64,000 nt of DNA, taken from assembly GCF_000223905.1 (NCBI RefSeq), contig NC_015948.1:1860001-1924000 (forward strand). The letters run 5' to 3'. Of this stretch, positions 26,110-33,934 are shown piece by piece. Every line of letters begins with the position of its first letter. The stretch's first letter is position 1. The stretch comes from Haloarcula hispanica ATCC 33960 (GTDB lineage Archaea; Halobacteriota; Halobacteria; Halobacteriales; Haloarculaceae). Made by a program: the position numbers and the translations under genes. A model generated the notes under the pieces. The model was not told the DNA's origin. It saw nothing but the letters and a program-made list of their open reading frames with translations, and made no database searches.

Positions 26110-27204
26110 TCATTCCACGAGCGACTCGACGTACTGCGTGACGTGGTCGTCCATCCGGCGCTTGTAGCCGGCCTGTCGGGCCAGACGGTCCAGTTCCCGG
26201 GCGGCGAGTGAGCCGTACTGTGCGGCCTTCTTGTCCCGGTTTGCGATCTCGTCGGGGAGTGATCCGCGCGCTGCCGCCCGGAGCGCGACCTTCCGCGTTT
26301 CGCCGTCGACGAGCAGGTCGCCGTCCAGTCGGAGCGCGGCCTCGACAACGCGGTCGTGTAACAGCGGCGTCACCGGTTCGACGCCGGCGGCCCGCAGGGC
26401 GAGCACGTCCCGCTCCAGCTGGTCGGGGAGCGAGGCGATGACCTCCCGCTGTGCCCCGCGGACGGTGTCGGCTTCTACGCGGGGGTCCTCGGGGGCCTTG
26501 GCGACTTTCGCGTAGCCGCCGAATAGCTCGTCGGCCCCCTGGCCGAGCGCCAGCCGGTCGAAGCCGTCGGCGGCGACCCGTTCCGCGGCGAGGTACAGCG
26601 GGAGCGCAATCTGGACCGCCATCGCGTTCGTCCGTCCGGTGGCACGGGCGATTTCGGGGACCGCCCGCTCGATAGCCTCGTGAGTCAGTTCGACCACACG
26701 GACCTCGGTCCCCAGCAGGTCGGCGGCCGACCGAGCGGCCTCAACGTCGTGACTGTCCGGGAAGCCCGCGACGTACAGCGGCGCGTCGAGACGAGCCGCG
26801 AGCAGCGCCGAGTCCACACCGCCTGAGAACGCGATAGCGAGAGAATCAGTGTCGACGGCGTCGATGCTCGTCTCGACAGCCTCGCGAACCCGATTGATGG
26901 CTGTCTCGCGGTCGCTGAACGGGTCGGGCGACGGGAGCGACCACCGCTGCCGGGTCCCGTTGTCGTCCCGAATATGACCGGCGGGGAACGACCGCGGATC
27001 GGCCAGCGCGGTGGGGTCGCGGCTCCACTGCCCGGGGTCGAGAGGCTCCCCGTCAGAAACAGTCCGCTCCACGAACAGCGGGTATCGCCCGAGAACGTCC
27101 CGGAGGAGCGTTCCGTCCAGTTCGCCCGCGAACCCGCCGCTTCCCGGCAGCGCGTCGCCGCTGTCGAGGGCGTCGGCGACGGTATCTGGGTCAGCTCCCT
27201 GCAT
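26110..27204 (-). CDS. Asparagine synthetase-like protein lacking the glutaminase domain
   Basis: 364 residues from an ATG that overlaps the PHP gene stop (TGATG). The synthetase half is complete: LAIAFSGGVDSALLAARLD (PP-loop, near residue 145), GQGADELFGGYAKV, and a C-terminal basic DKKAAQYGS motif. The N-terminus is short (about 90 residues), has a remnant RYPLF-type element, and lacks the catalytic Cys2 Ntn-hydrolase domain. So it could use free ammonia or adenylate another substrate. Coupled with a PHP phosphoesterase. Confidence 0.78.
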   Translation of the reverse strand: MQGADPDTVADALDSGDALPGSGGFAGELDGTLLRDVLGRYPLFVERTVSDGEPLDPGQWSRDPTALADPRSFPAGHIRDDNGTRQRWSLPSPDPFSDRETAINRVREAVETSIDAVDTDSLAIAFSGGVDSALLAARLDAPLYVAGFPDSHDVEAARSAADLLGTEVRVVELTHEAIERAVPEIARATGRTNAMAVQIALPLYLAAERVAADGFDRLALGQGADELFGGYAKVAKAPEDPRVEADTVRGAQREVIASLPDQLERDVLALRAAGVEPVTPLLHDRVVEAALRLDGDLLVDGETRKVALRAAARGSLPDEIANRDKKAAQYGSLAARELDRLARQAGYKRRMDDHVTQYVESLVE

Positions 27205-27890
27205 CACTGCAGTAGTTCCGCAATGCCGTTCTTGACGCGTCGCTTCGCCCCGCCGGCGGCCTGCCGGAAGCTAATCCGCCACGGCGTCCGCTTGCCCTCG
27301 ACAGTCGTCTCGCCCTGGCGGATGGCGTCGAGAATCGCGTCGGCCGTTCGTTCGTCCGTGCCGACGTTGGTGACTGCCTGCCCGACCATCTCCGCGATGT
27401 GGGCGTCACTGCCGGCGGTCATCGGCAACCCGTTGCGACGGGCGAACCGCTCGGCCTGCCGGTTCGACCGTCCGGTCAGCAGCCGCGAGTTGTACACTTC
27501 GATGGCGTCGGCCGTCGCGAGTTCGGCCTTCGAGATGTGTTCCAGCACGCCGTGGCGGGACTCCTGAAACGGGTGTGGGACGACTGCGAGTCCCCCCTGA
27601 TCGCGAATGCGGTCGAGCGTCTCCTCGAACGGAAGGTGTGGCGGAATCGCCTCCTGAATCCCCAGAGCGAGGACGTGTCCGGCGGCACATGTGACCTCCA
27701 TCCCGGGAATCCCGACGAGGCCGTACTCCGGGGCGAGTTCGGCCGCCCGGAGGCTGGCGTCGATTTCGTCGTGGTCAGTCACGGCCAGCGCGTCCAGTCC
27801 GACGGCGCTGGCTTGCTCTAAGAGGAGCTCGACCGGGTCCCGGCCGTCGTACGACAGCGACGAGTGCGCGTGTAGCTCAACCGACTGCAC
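27204..27890 (-). CDS. PHP-domain phosphoesterase
   Basis: 228 residues from GTG 27890 (VQSVELHAHSSLSYDGRDP). PHP metal-binding motifs are in order: ELHAHSSLSYDG, DALAVTDHDEID, IPGMEVTC, VVPHPF, and AGSDAHIAE. Likely hydrolyses a phosphate or nucleotide ester with several divalent metals. Overlaps the downstream asparagine synthetase-like gene, which suggests the two proteins work on one small-molecule product. Confidence 0.83.
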   Translation of the reverse strand: MQSVELHAHSSLSYDGRDPVELLLEQASAVGLDALAVTDHDEIDASLRAAELAPEYGLVGIPGMEVTCAAGHVLALGIQEAIPPHLPFEETLDRIRDQGGLAVVPHPFQESRHGVLEHISKAELATADAIEVYNSRLLTGRSNRQAERFARRNGLPMTAGSDAHIAEMVGQAVTNVGTDERTADAILDAIRQGETTVEGKRTPWRISFRQAAGGAKRRVKNGIAELLQ

Positions 27891-28138
27891 AGGTATCGAT
27901 AACGGGGGGCAGGGCAAAAACGCCCCGGTCCGCCCCCGTTCTCACAGAGAACAAACCGGCCGCCGTGTCCAAGGCGGCCGAGTGCCCGAAGAACGCCCAT
28001 CTGTCCCACGAGACTGAGCGTGTGCTTCCCGACGATACGACCGTCAATCGACGGTCGCATGTTGCAATTACTGGTGTGCAGGAATGAGTGAGCCCCCTCA
28101 GCTTGGTGGGGATTAAAATGGGGTTAGACGCTGCCGAC

Positions 28139-29374
28139 TCAGTCGGCCGAGCTCCCGCTCGCCACCGAGCGCTCACCGGTGTCGAACGGCGGCGACCCGT
28201 GGATCTCCTCGTCTTCCAGGTAACACTGCGGGTCCGGGGCGAACAGGTCGTCTTCCACGGTGAGCGCCCGGAGCCGGGACCCGCCGCGACAGACCTCGGC
28301 GTAGCGGCAGTCGGCGCATTTCCCCGTGAGGTGCTCTTCGCGGTTGCGGAGTGCCGTCAGAAGCGGGTTCGACTCGTCCTCCCAGATAGCGCCGAACGAG
28401 CGGTCGCGGACGTTCCCCAGCGAGTACCCCTGCCAGAACTGCGTGAGGTGGACGTTGCCCTGATAGTCCACGTCGGCGACGCGTTCGCCGGTCGGGTCCC
28501 CGCCGTTGACCCGCAGGTACTCGTACACCCGCTGGGCCTGTGCCTCGCTCATGTGCTCGCGGGCGTACTCGACGAGGTAGGCCGCGTCGGCGTAGTTACC
28601 GACCAGTAGCGTCTCGATCTCCTCGCCGCGGTCGTGGTACTCGCGAGTCATGTCACAGACTCGCTTCACCGCCTGCCGGCGGTCCTCGGGCGTGAGATCG
28701 GCGTCGACAATCTCGGTCCCGCGGCCGCCGTAGTCCAGGTGGTAGAAGCAGAAGCGGTCCACGCCCACGTCGGTCAGCAGGTCGACGACGCCCTCCAGGT
28801 CCGCGGCGTTGCGCTCGGTGATCGTGTACCGGAGTCCGGTCTTCAGGCCCGCGTCGAGGCAGTTCTCTATCCCCTGAACCGCGCCCTCGAACGCGCCGTC
28901 GACCCCGCGGAAGTCGTCGTTTCGCTCCGGCAGCCCGTCGACTGAGACGCCAGCGTATTTCAGCCCGGCGTCCTTGAGCGACCGGGCGCGCTCTTCGGTG
29001 ATGAGCGTCCCGTTGGTCGAAAGCACCGGTCGGACGCCGACCTCGTTCGCGTAGGCGACCAGTTCTTCGAGGTCCTGCCGGACGAGCGGCTCGCCGCCGG
29101 AGAACAGCACCACCGGCGCGCCGTAGTCGGCCAGGTCATCGAGCAGCGCTTTCCCCTCCGCGGTCGAGAGCTCCCCGTCGGCGATTTCGGTGTCGGCGGC
29201 AGCATAGCAGTGATCACAGTAGAGGTTGCACTGCTTGGTGACGTTCCAGACGACGACGGGCCGGCGCTGCTTCTCGTCCCGGATCTGGCGTTTGGTCGAC
29301 TCGTTGGCCGCGTCGTACCGGAGGCCGTCCCCCTCAGCGTCGAGGTCACAGAGCAGTTTCGAGACCGAAATCAT
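28139..29374 (-). CDS. Radical SAM enzyme of the NirJ/AhbC/AhbD-SPASM type
   Basis: 411 residues. Radical-SAM CxxxCxxC motif with Cys 49, 53 and 56 (TKQCNLYCDHCYA), SAM-binding FSGGEPLVR, and a C-terminal second-cluster motif CADCRYAEVCRGGSR followed by DLFAPDPQCYL. That C-terminal pattern is characteristic of the heme-pathway enzymes NirJ, AhbC and AhbD, which act on propionate side chains of heme precursors. It overlaps by 4 bp a PaaB-like small gene of the type paired with radical SAM enzymes in haloarchaea. A heme or heme d1 role is likely but not proven; peptide modification is the alternative. Confidence 0.82.
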   Translation of the reverse strand: MISVSKLLCDLDAEGDGLRYDAANESTKRQIRDEKQRRPVVVWNVTKQCNLYCDHCYAAADTEIADGELSTAEGKALLDDLADYGAPVVLFSGGEPLVRQDLEELVAYANEVGVRPVLSTNGTLITEERARSLKDAGLKYAGVSVDGLPERNDDFRGVDGAFEGAVQGIENCLDAGLKTGLRYTITERNAADLEGVVDLLTDVGVDRFCFYHLDYGGRGTEIVDADLTPEDRRQAVKRVCDMTREYHDRGEEIETLLVGNYADAAYLVEYAREHMSEAQAQRVYEYLRVNGGDPTGERVADVDYQGNVHLTQFWQGYSLGNVRDRSFGAIWEDESNPLLTALRNREEHLTGKCADCRYAEVCRGGSRLRALTVEDDLFAPDPQCYLEDEEIHGSPPFDTGERSVASGSSAD

Positions 29375-29685
29375 CGGTTTTCACCCCGGAGCGTCTCCGA
29401 CTCCATCTCGTCGACGCTCATAGTGGCGTCGTCCCCCGCGTTCCCCGTTCCGAGCGTCGCCTCGTCCGTCTGGTAGCGGTGCGTCTCGTCGGCAGGACAC
29501 AACCACAGTGTGACGGCCGTCCGCGCGAACAGCGACGCTGCCTGCTCTCTGGCGATGTCGGCGGACGGCGCGCTGACACTGCCGACGTGGGTGAGCGGGT
29601 CCGCCGTGTCCTCGCGGACGAACACCTCCCACTCGCGACTCGTTGCGCCGCGCGGGGCGTCTACCTCGTGGTCGAACTCTTCCAT
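29371..29685 (-). CDS. PaaB-like small partner of a radical SAM enzyme
   Basis: 104 residues. The middle part EWEVFVREDTADPLTHVGSV ... AREQAASLFARTAVTLWLCP is a clear relative of PaaB, the small subunit of phenylacetyl-CoA epoxidase, although no epoxidase genes are present. From memory it matches the haloarchaeal Htur_1727 family described as a radical SAM-partnered protein and candidate modified peptide. The C-terminal third is acidic and unstructured. Overlaps the radical SAM gene (ATGA), first in the operon. A 19-bp operator-like sequence lies 41 bp before the start. Confidence 0.75.
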   Translation of the reverse strand: MEEFDHEVDAPRGATSREWEVFVREDTADPLTHVGSVSAPSADIAREQAASLFARTAVTLWLCPADETHRYQTDEATLGTGNAGDDATMSVDEMESETLRGENR

Positions 29686-30033
29686 ACCCCTCTGTTAGAC
29701 TCCCCAAGAAAAACGGGACTAGCGTGTTCTCAGCTACTGGGAACCACTCGGTCAACGGCGTTTCAGTTCGATTGGAATACAGCGTTTGCCGTCCAGACGC
29801 TGGGCGGGAGCTGTGCAAGCACAGAGTGAGACTGGAGGATAGCGGTCACAGTCGAGTTGCTCGTGGCTGCCGGAAGTGGTCGCAATAGCCGAACTCCGAA
29901 TTTTGGTATAGCAGTATCTGATTTACTAACGGGTCGTGCCTGCGTGGCTTAAAAGGAAAGTCTGCTATTCGAATGTAGCCGAGATGTCCCGCGAAAAGAC
30001 CAATCAACTCACGCAGCCTATCGAAACGCCGTC
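29686..30033. other. Intergenic region between the radical SAM operon and the multicopper oxidase
   Basis: About 350 bp. Holds the upstream control region of the radical SAM operon (29690-29744). The remainder shows no gene except a 20-codon leaderless-looking frame at 29984-30046 preceded by TTAAAA, whose 3' end overlaps the oxidase gene. Confidence 0.5.
29726..29744. promoter_or_regulatory. Near-palindromic operator upstream of the radical SAM operon
   Basis: GTTCTCAGCTACTGGGAAC: arms GTTCYCAG/CTGRGAAC around a 3-bp centre. It lies just upstream of the T-rich TATA position (29706-29714) of the radical SAM operon and recurs before the multicopper oxidase gene. Confidence 0.6.
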
Positions 30034-31185
30034 TTACGCTTCGTAGCCGGCGTAGTCCATCAGCTGTTTGAAGATGTCGGTGTCCATCGCCTCCTTGTAG
30101 ACGACACCGGTGATCATCCCACCGGGGTAGGAGGTCCCGTTCATCGCGTGGCTGACCTTGTGACAGTGCGCGAGGTAGATGCCGGGGTCGGCGTCGGCCT
30201 CGAACTCGATAGTGTGCCGACCGGCGGGCGGGATGCTGGTGATGTCCTGGTCGTGGCGGGCGGCTTCCGGAATCTTCCCGCCGTCCTTGTGGGTCACCTG
30301 GAACCGGTGGTTGTGAATGTGCATCGGGTGGTCCATGTACCCGTTATTACACATGTGGATACGCACCGTGTCGCCCTGCTCGACGATGATCGGCGAGCCG
30401 TCCTCGGGATGCAGCGTCCGCGGCGCGGACTTGCCGTTGACCGTGAACGTATCGGGGCGACGGTTGCGAACATCGTAGCTGGCGTCCATGCCGGCCATCT
30501 GACGGTTGAGTCGGGAGTCCCACTCCTTCAGCGTCATGAAGTACTCCTTGTCGGCCGGTTCGTAGCCCTTCGGGTCGACGCGGAAGATGCCGTACATCCC
30601 CATGTCGATGTGGCGGTGAGTCTGGTAGTGGCAGTGATAGAGATGCGTGCCCGTCACGTTCGCGGGGATCGTGTAGGTGTGTTTCTCGCCGGGGTCGATG
30701 CGGATGCCCGTCGTCGTCGGGACGCCGTCGTCTTCCCACTGCTTCTGGACGGCGTGGAAGTGGACCGTGTGCGGGCGCATGCCGTCCGTGTTGTCGAAGG
30801 TGACCTCCATGTCCTCGCCTTCCGTCGTCCGGAGAATCGGTCCCGGAACGCTCGGTTCGCCGTCGTCGGCCTTGAACGCCCACACCTTTGGCAGTTCGAC
30901 CGGGCCGCCCATCGACTCGCCGGGATGGGCCTCGTGCTTGGCCGGGACAGAGGAGAGCGTCACTTCGCCACCCTGTTCGTCGACGTTGACGATCTCAGGC
31001 GGCGACGTGGTCGGGAGGTCGCTGTCGGATTGTGCTGGAGTTGTGCTGGTGTCGACTGACTCTTCGGTCGGAACCTCACCCGGGGCGGTACAGCCCGCAA
31101 GCGCGACCGTGCCACCGAGGCCGGAGGCTTTCACGAAGTCACGACGGGAGATGCCCGATCCGGGTGCGCCAATCTGGTCTTCCAT
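30034..31185 (-). CDS. Tat-exported multicopper oxidase
   Basis: 383 residues from ATG 31185 (MEDQIGAPGSGISRRDFVKAS). Twin-arginine motif SRRDFVKAS and lipobox-like VALAGC. Two cupredoxin domains: domain 1 has HTVHFH and THLYHCHYQTHRHIDMGM; domain 2 has PMHIHNHRFQ and YLAHCHKVSHAMN. The HxH and HCH motifs provide the trinuclear centre; both domains have a Cys with downstream His/Met, so a type-1 copper in each is possible. Likely outside the cell, membrane-linked. Substrate unknown; it lacks the HCAPGG pattern of NirK. TATA GTATAAAC lies 27-35 bp upstream. Confidence 0.82.
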   Translation of the reverse strand: MEDQIGAPGSGISRRDFVKASGLGGTVALAGCTAPGEVPTEESVDTSTTPAQSDSDLPTTSPPEIVNVDEQGGEVTLSSVPAKHEAHPGESMGGPVELPKVWAFKADDGEPSVPGPILRTTEGEDMEVTFDNTDGMRPHTVHFHAVQKQWEDDGVPTTTGIRIDPGEKHTYTIPANVTGTHLYHCHYQTHRHIDMGMYGIFRVDPKGYEPADKEYFMTLKEWDSRLNRQMAGMDASYDVRNRRPDTFTVNGKSAPRTLHPEDGSPIIVEQGDTVRIHMCNNGYMDHPMHIHNHRFQVTHKDGGKIPEAARHDQDITSIPPAGRHTIEFEADADPGIYLAHCHKVSHAMNGTSYPGGMITGVVYKEAMDTDIFKQLMDYAGYEA

Positions 31186-31210
31186 AAGCAACTGTGGATA
31201 AGACACCACA

Positions 31211-31218
31211 GTATAAAC
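31211..31218 (-). promoter_or_regulatory. TATA element of the multicopper oxidase
   Basis: GTATAAAC on the plus strand (GTTTATAC on the coding strand) lies 26-33 bp before the ATG at 31185, consistent with a leaderless transcript. Confidence 0.55.
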
Positions 31219-31229
31219 CCCCGAAGGGA

Positions 31230-31268
31230 GTTCTCAGACCGACAGAAGCGTTCTCAGTTGCTGGGAAC
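31230..31268. promoter_or_regulatory. Operator region upstream of the multicopper oxidase
   Basis: The near-palindrome GTTCTCAGTTGCTGGGAAC at 31250-31268 differs by 2 of 19 bases from the one before the radical SAM operon. An extra half-site GTTCTCAG at 31230-31237 precedes it with 20-bp spacing (two helical turns). It sits just upstream of the TATA box and between the oxidase and the divergent regulator gene. Confidence 0.6.
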
Positions 31269-31396
31269 GAACGAACGGTTACAGATAAGTCCCCCATATA
31301 TTGCGTGCTGTGTGGCGCAAACGTCGGCTGTGTCGGGCGGTAAGCGCTCCCAAGTCGGTTACATTAAACGTCTTGGGCGGGCAGTGTCGAGCAAGG

Positions 31397-31774
31397 ATGG
31401 TCCGGGACCCCTTCGCTGACGAGGAGACGCCGGAGTTACAGACGGTCCTCGACGCACTCGACGACGAGGACTGTCGCGCCATTGTCAGCGTACTGGAGGA
31501 ACCGTTGACGGCGAGCGAGATATCCGACCGGAGCGGCGTACCGCTATCGACGACCTACCGAAAGCTCGAACTACTGACCGAGTCCTCGTTGCTGTACGAG
31601 GGCGTCGAAGTCCGGTCGGACGGCCAACACGCGAGCCGATACGCGATCGACTTTGAGGAGGTCGTCATCAGTCTCGACGAGGAACTGTCGCTCACCGTCG
31701 ACATCTCACACCGCGCTCGGACGCCGGACCAACGGCTCGAAAACCTCTGGTCCGAGGTGCGAAAGGAGACATAA
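31397..31774 (+). CDS. Winged helix-turn-helix regulator
   Basis: 125 residues from MVRDPFADEETPELQTVLDAL. The DNA-binding part (residues 18-75) has LTASEISDRSGVPLSTTYRKLELL as the helix-turn-helix, as in haloarchaeal ArsR/TrmB-like small regulators; the rest is a beta-wing and acidic tail. A possible TATA element TTAAAC lies near 31364. Followed after 2 bp by a small membrane protein gene, a pairing common in haloarchaea. Divergent from the multicopper oxidase, so it may control it through the site at 31230-31268. Confidence 0.8.
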   Translation: MVRDPFADEETPELQTVLDALDDEDCRAIVSVLEEPLTASEISDRSGVPLSTTYRKLELLTESSLLYEGVEVRSDGQHASRYAIDFEEVVISLDEELSLTVDISHRARTPDQRLENLWSEVRKET

Positions 31775-31776
31775 CC

Positions 31777-32076
31777 ATGGTACACATTCCAAGTTCACAG
31801 GTCGGCATCGTCGTCTCGAAGACACTGATCCTCATTCTTGGCGGACTGATTACGTACTACTCGTATCAGGCGTACAGCCGGACGAAAAGCCCCCAGCACA
31901 AGTGGCTCACCTACGGGTTCGGTGTGGTGACCCTTGGCGCATTTATTGGTGGCGTTCTCGATATCGTTGTCGGCAGGTATCTCGGTCAGCAACTGCTCTC
32001 CGTGAGCGTCTTCACGTCGAGTTCACTGACGGCCATCGGCCTGGGTATCATCCTGTACTCGCTGTACGTTCGGTAG
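31777..32076 (+). CDS. Small three-span membrane protein (DUF7521-like)
   Basis: 99 residues with hydrophobic segments near residues 11-28, 46-66 and 77-95. Motif pattern SYQAYSRTKSPQHKWLTYGFGVVTLGAFIGG. Two bp downstream of the winged-helix gene, hence an operon. A paralog lies 150 bp further on the same strand. It may sense a membrane signal for the regulator; that is inference. Confidence 0.7.
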   Translation: MVHIPSSQVGIVVSKTLILILGGLITYYSYQAYSRTKSPQHKWLTYGFGVVTLGAFIGGVLDIVVGRYLGQQLLSVSVFTSSSLTAIGLGIILYSLYVR

Positions 32077-32233
32077 TGACCACGCGACGTACCCGCGCAG
32101 CAATCTCGTCGCCTCTCGCTTCTCGATTTCGGCCGGAGCGGGCAACTGGTCCGTATCGTGTCGTGACACTGGTATTCTCACCGACTGGAAACGCTACGGA
32201 CGGTATATTTATCAGGACGTGTCAATCAGAGCC

Positions 32234-32530
32234 ATGCTTGGAGCGAACGCAGTGTTGTTAATCGGGATGAAGACAGTCACGCTGTTCTGCGGTGTGATAC
32301 TGACGACGTTGACATACCGCGCATACCGCCGCACTCGGGCACCGGCGATGCGAGCGCTCTGTCTCGGTATCGGGTTCGTCACACTGGGTGCAATACTCGG
32401 CGGCAGCCTCCACCAGTTCGTCGGCATGCCGGTCGCACAGAGCGTCACTGTCGAAGAACTGTTCACCGCTGCTGGGTTCTTTATTCTGACCTACTCGGTG
32501 TATACTGACCAGCCGACCACGACGAACTGA
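32234..32530 (+). CDS. Paralog of the preceding small membrane protein
   Basis: 98 residues from ATG 32234 (MLGANAVLLIGMKTVT). Aligns over its full length with the previous gene: three membrane segments and the shared TYRAYRRTRAPAMRALCLGIGFVTLGAILGG region. A TATATTTA element lies 23-30 bp before this ATG, which supports it over the upstream GTG (32219) and makes the two paralogs almost equal in length. Its own promoter means separate control. It converges with the large membrane protein gene, 1 bp apart. Confidence 0.72.
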   Translation: MLGANAVLLIGMKTVTLFCGVILTTLTYRAYRRTRAPAMRALCLGIGFVTLGAILGGSLHQFVGMPVAQSVTVEELFTAAGFFILTYSVYTDQPTTTN

Positions 32531-32531
32531 G

Positions 32532-33845
32532 TTACGGGTCCTCGGCGGGCGTGCGTCCACGACCGGTCAGGAGTGTTGGTAGCGATTGCGGGCTGTGTTC
32601 GACGAGGACGGCGACGAGGTTCCCCGCGAACAGGACAGTCCCGAAAAACGCGAGCGCCCCGGCGACTAACGCCGTGCTGTCCGGTGTCTCGAGCCACTGA
32701 TTGCTCACGAGGAGGCCGTACGCAACTGTCAGCGCCACACCATCTATTGCCGCGATTCGGTGGTCGTACAGGTCATCGACCATCGGCACGTCCTCGAAGC
32801 CGAGGCGGTCGCTGTACCGGTGGACCCAGACGATAAACGGGACGACGTGATACAGCGTCCCGAGGACGACGAAGCCGACGCCGCCGACGAGCAGCACCGT
32901 CGACGGCTGACCGAGCAGCCCGGCGTACGCCAGCGGGTCGTTCCACCACGCGACCACCGTCAGCCCTGCCCAGAGAAACAGCGACAGCGCCGCGACGCTA
33001 TAGCGGGTCAGCATCGGCGACCACTCGACACGCGCACCGACGAGCTGTCGTGCCAGGAGCACCGCCACCGCGCCAAGGCCAGCAGCGACGAGAACTGCGC
33101 CGAACCGGGCCAGAACGGGTGACCCAACTAGGCGACCGCCGGCGAGCGCAAGAACGCCGAACGGATAGACGGCCGTCTCCGCCCGCTGGACCGCTGCATC
33201 GACCCTGCCTGTGTCGGCCTGCGTGAACATCGGGGCGAGCTGTGCCAGTGCACCCGCGACAGTCGTCAGGACAGCACCGAACACGGCGAGTGTCCCGTGG
33301 GCCAGCAAGAGCCCCTGCCGGCCGATTCCCAAAATCGGGAGGACGCCGGCAGCGTGATCCAGCGCCAACACTATCCCGGCGGCCGTCACGAGGGCGAAAA
33401 ACACCAGTGCCCAGCCGAAATGAATCGCCGTGACGTCGGGCTCCGCAGCGAGTAGCGTCCGTCCGATGTTGTAACAGAGCGTCCAGACGCCGATCAGCGC
33501 GAACGCGCCGGCGACCGGTAGCAGGGCAGGAGTCGCTGTCAGGAAGCCAGCGGCCAGACCCGCGAACCCGACCGCAGCGAGTGGTAACTGCGCTGCAGCG
33601 AGGCGGCGCGAGTGGAGTTCGATGCCACACCAGACCGGGACGAACTGCGTCAGTGCGCCCATGATGGTGAGACAGACCCACCCCGCGAGCAGGAGGTGGA
33701 CCTGTGCGAGGTGGCCAGCACGGCCCTCGACGACGCCGACGGTGACACCGGCGACCAGAAACGCCAGCGCGACGACGAAATGACGCAGCGGGACCGTCAT
33801 CGGCGGGGCGGCGTCTGCGTCCACGTCGGCAGGTATTCCGCTCAT
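32532..33845 (-). CDS. Twelve-span His-containing membrane protein, heme-copper oxidase-like or NnrS-like
   Basis: 437 residues from ATG 33845 (MSGIPADVDADAAPPMTVPL). Roughly twelve hydrophobic segments; histidines recur at helix ends (PLRHFVVALAF, HLAQVHLLLAGW, IHFGWALVF, LAHGTLAVFG, LYHVVPFIVWVHRYSDRLG). The pattern resembles the oxidase subunit I / NnrS superfamilies, which bind heme, but the canonical CuB His triad is not clear. A NarO-like palindrome lies 40 bp before the start. Perhaps a role in nitric-oxide or anaerobic metabolism. Confidence 0.6.
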   Translation of the reverse strand: MSGIPADVDADAAPPMTVPLRHFVVALAFLVAGVTVGVVEGRAGHLAQVHLLLAGWVCLTIMGALTQFVPVWCGIELHSRRLAAAQLPLAAVGFAGLAAGFLTATPALLPVAGAFALIGVWTLCYNIGRTLLAAEPDVTAIHFGWALVFFALVTAAGIVLALDHAAGVLPILGIGRQGLLLAHGTLAVFGAVLTTVAGALAQLAPMFTQADTGRVDAAVQRAETAVYPFGVLALAGGRLVGSPVLARFGAVLVAAGLGAVAVLLARQLVGARVEWSPMLTRYSVAALSLFLWAGLTVVAWWNDPLAYAGLLGQPSTVLLVGGVGFVVLGTLYHVVPFIVWVHRYSDRLGFEDVPMVDDLYDHRIAAIDGVALTVAYGLLVSNQWLETPDSTALVAGALAFFGTVLFAGNLVAVLVEHSPQSLPTLLTGRGRTPAEDP

Positions 33846-33884
33846 TGCTGTGTAGTACGACCTTGTCCCTGCTGGCAATGTGGC

Positions 33885-33896
33885 CGAATATGTTCG
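33885..33896. promoter_or_regulatory. NarO-like operator between divergent genes (site 1)
   Basis: CGAATATGTTCG, within CCGAATATGTTCGG. It resembles the CGAACATGTTCG site of the haloarchaeal anaerobic regulator NarO. It lies exactly 40 bp from the minus-strand start (33845) and 39 bp from the plus-strand start (33935). Confidence 0.6.
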
Positions 33897-33934
33897 GGGA
33901 AAGGGTCGGCCCGTTCACAACCGAACGCGAACAC

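Noticed and set aside
29371..29685. PaaB-like protein as part of a phenylacetyl-CoA epoxidase
   Set aside because: No paaA, C, D or E genes nearby, and the gene overlaps a radical SAM gene.
30034..31185. Multicopper oxidase as a copper nitrite reductase (NirK)
   Set aside because: The NirK HCAPGG...WH type-1/type-2 pattern is absent; HCH motifs of laccase-like oxidases are present instead.
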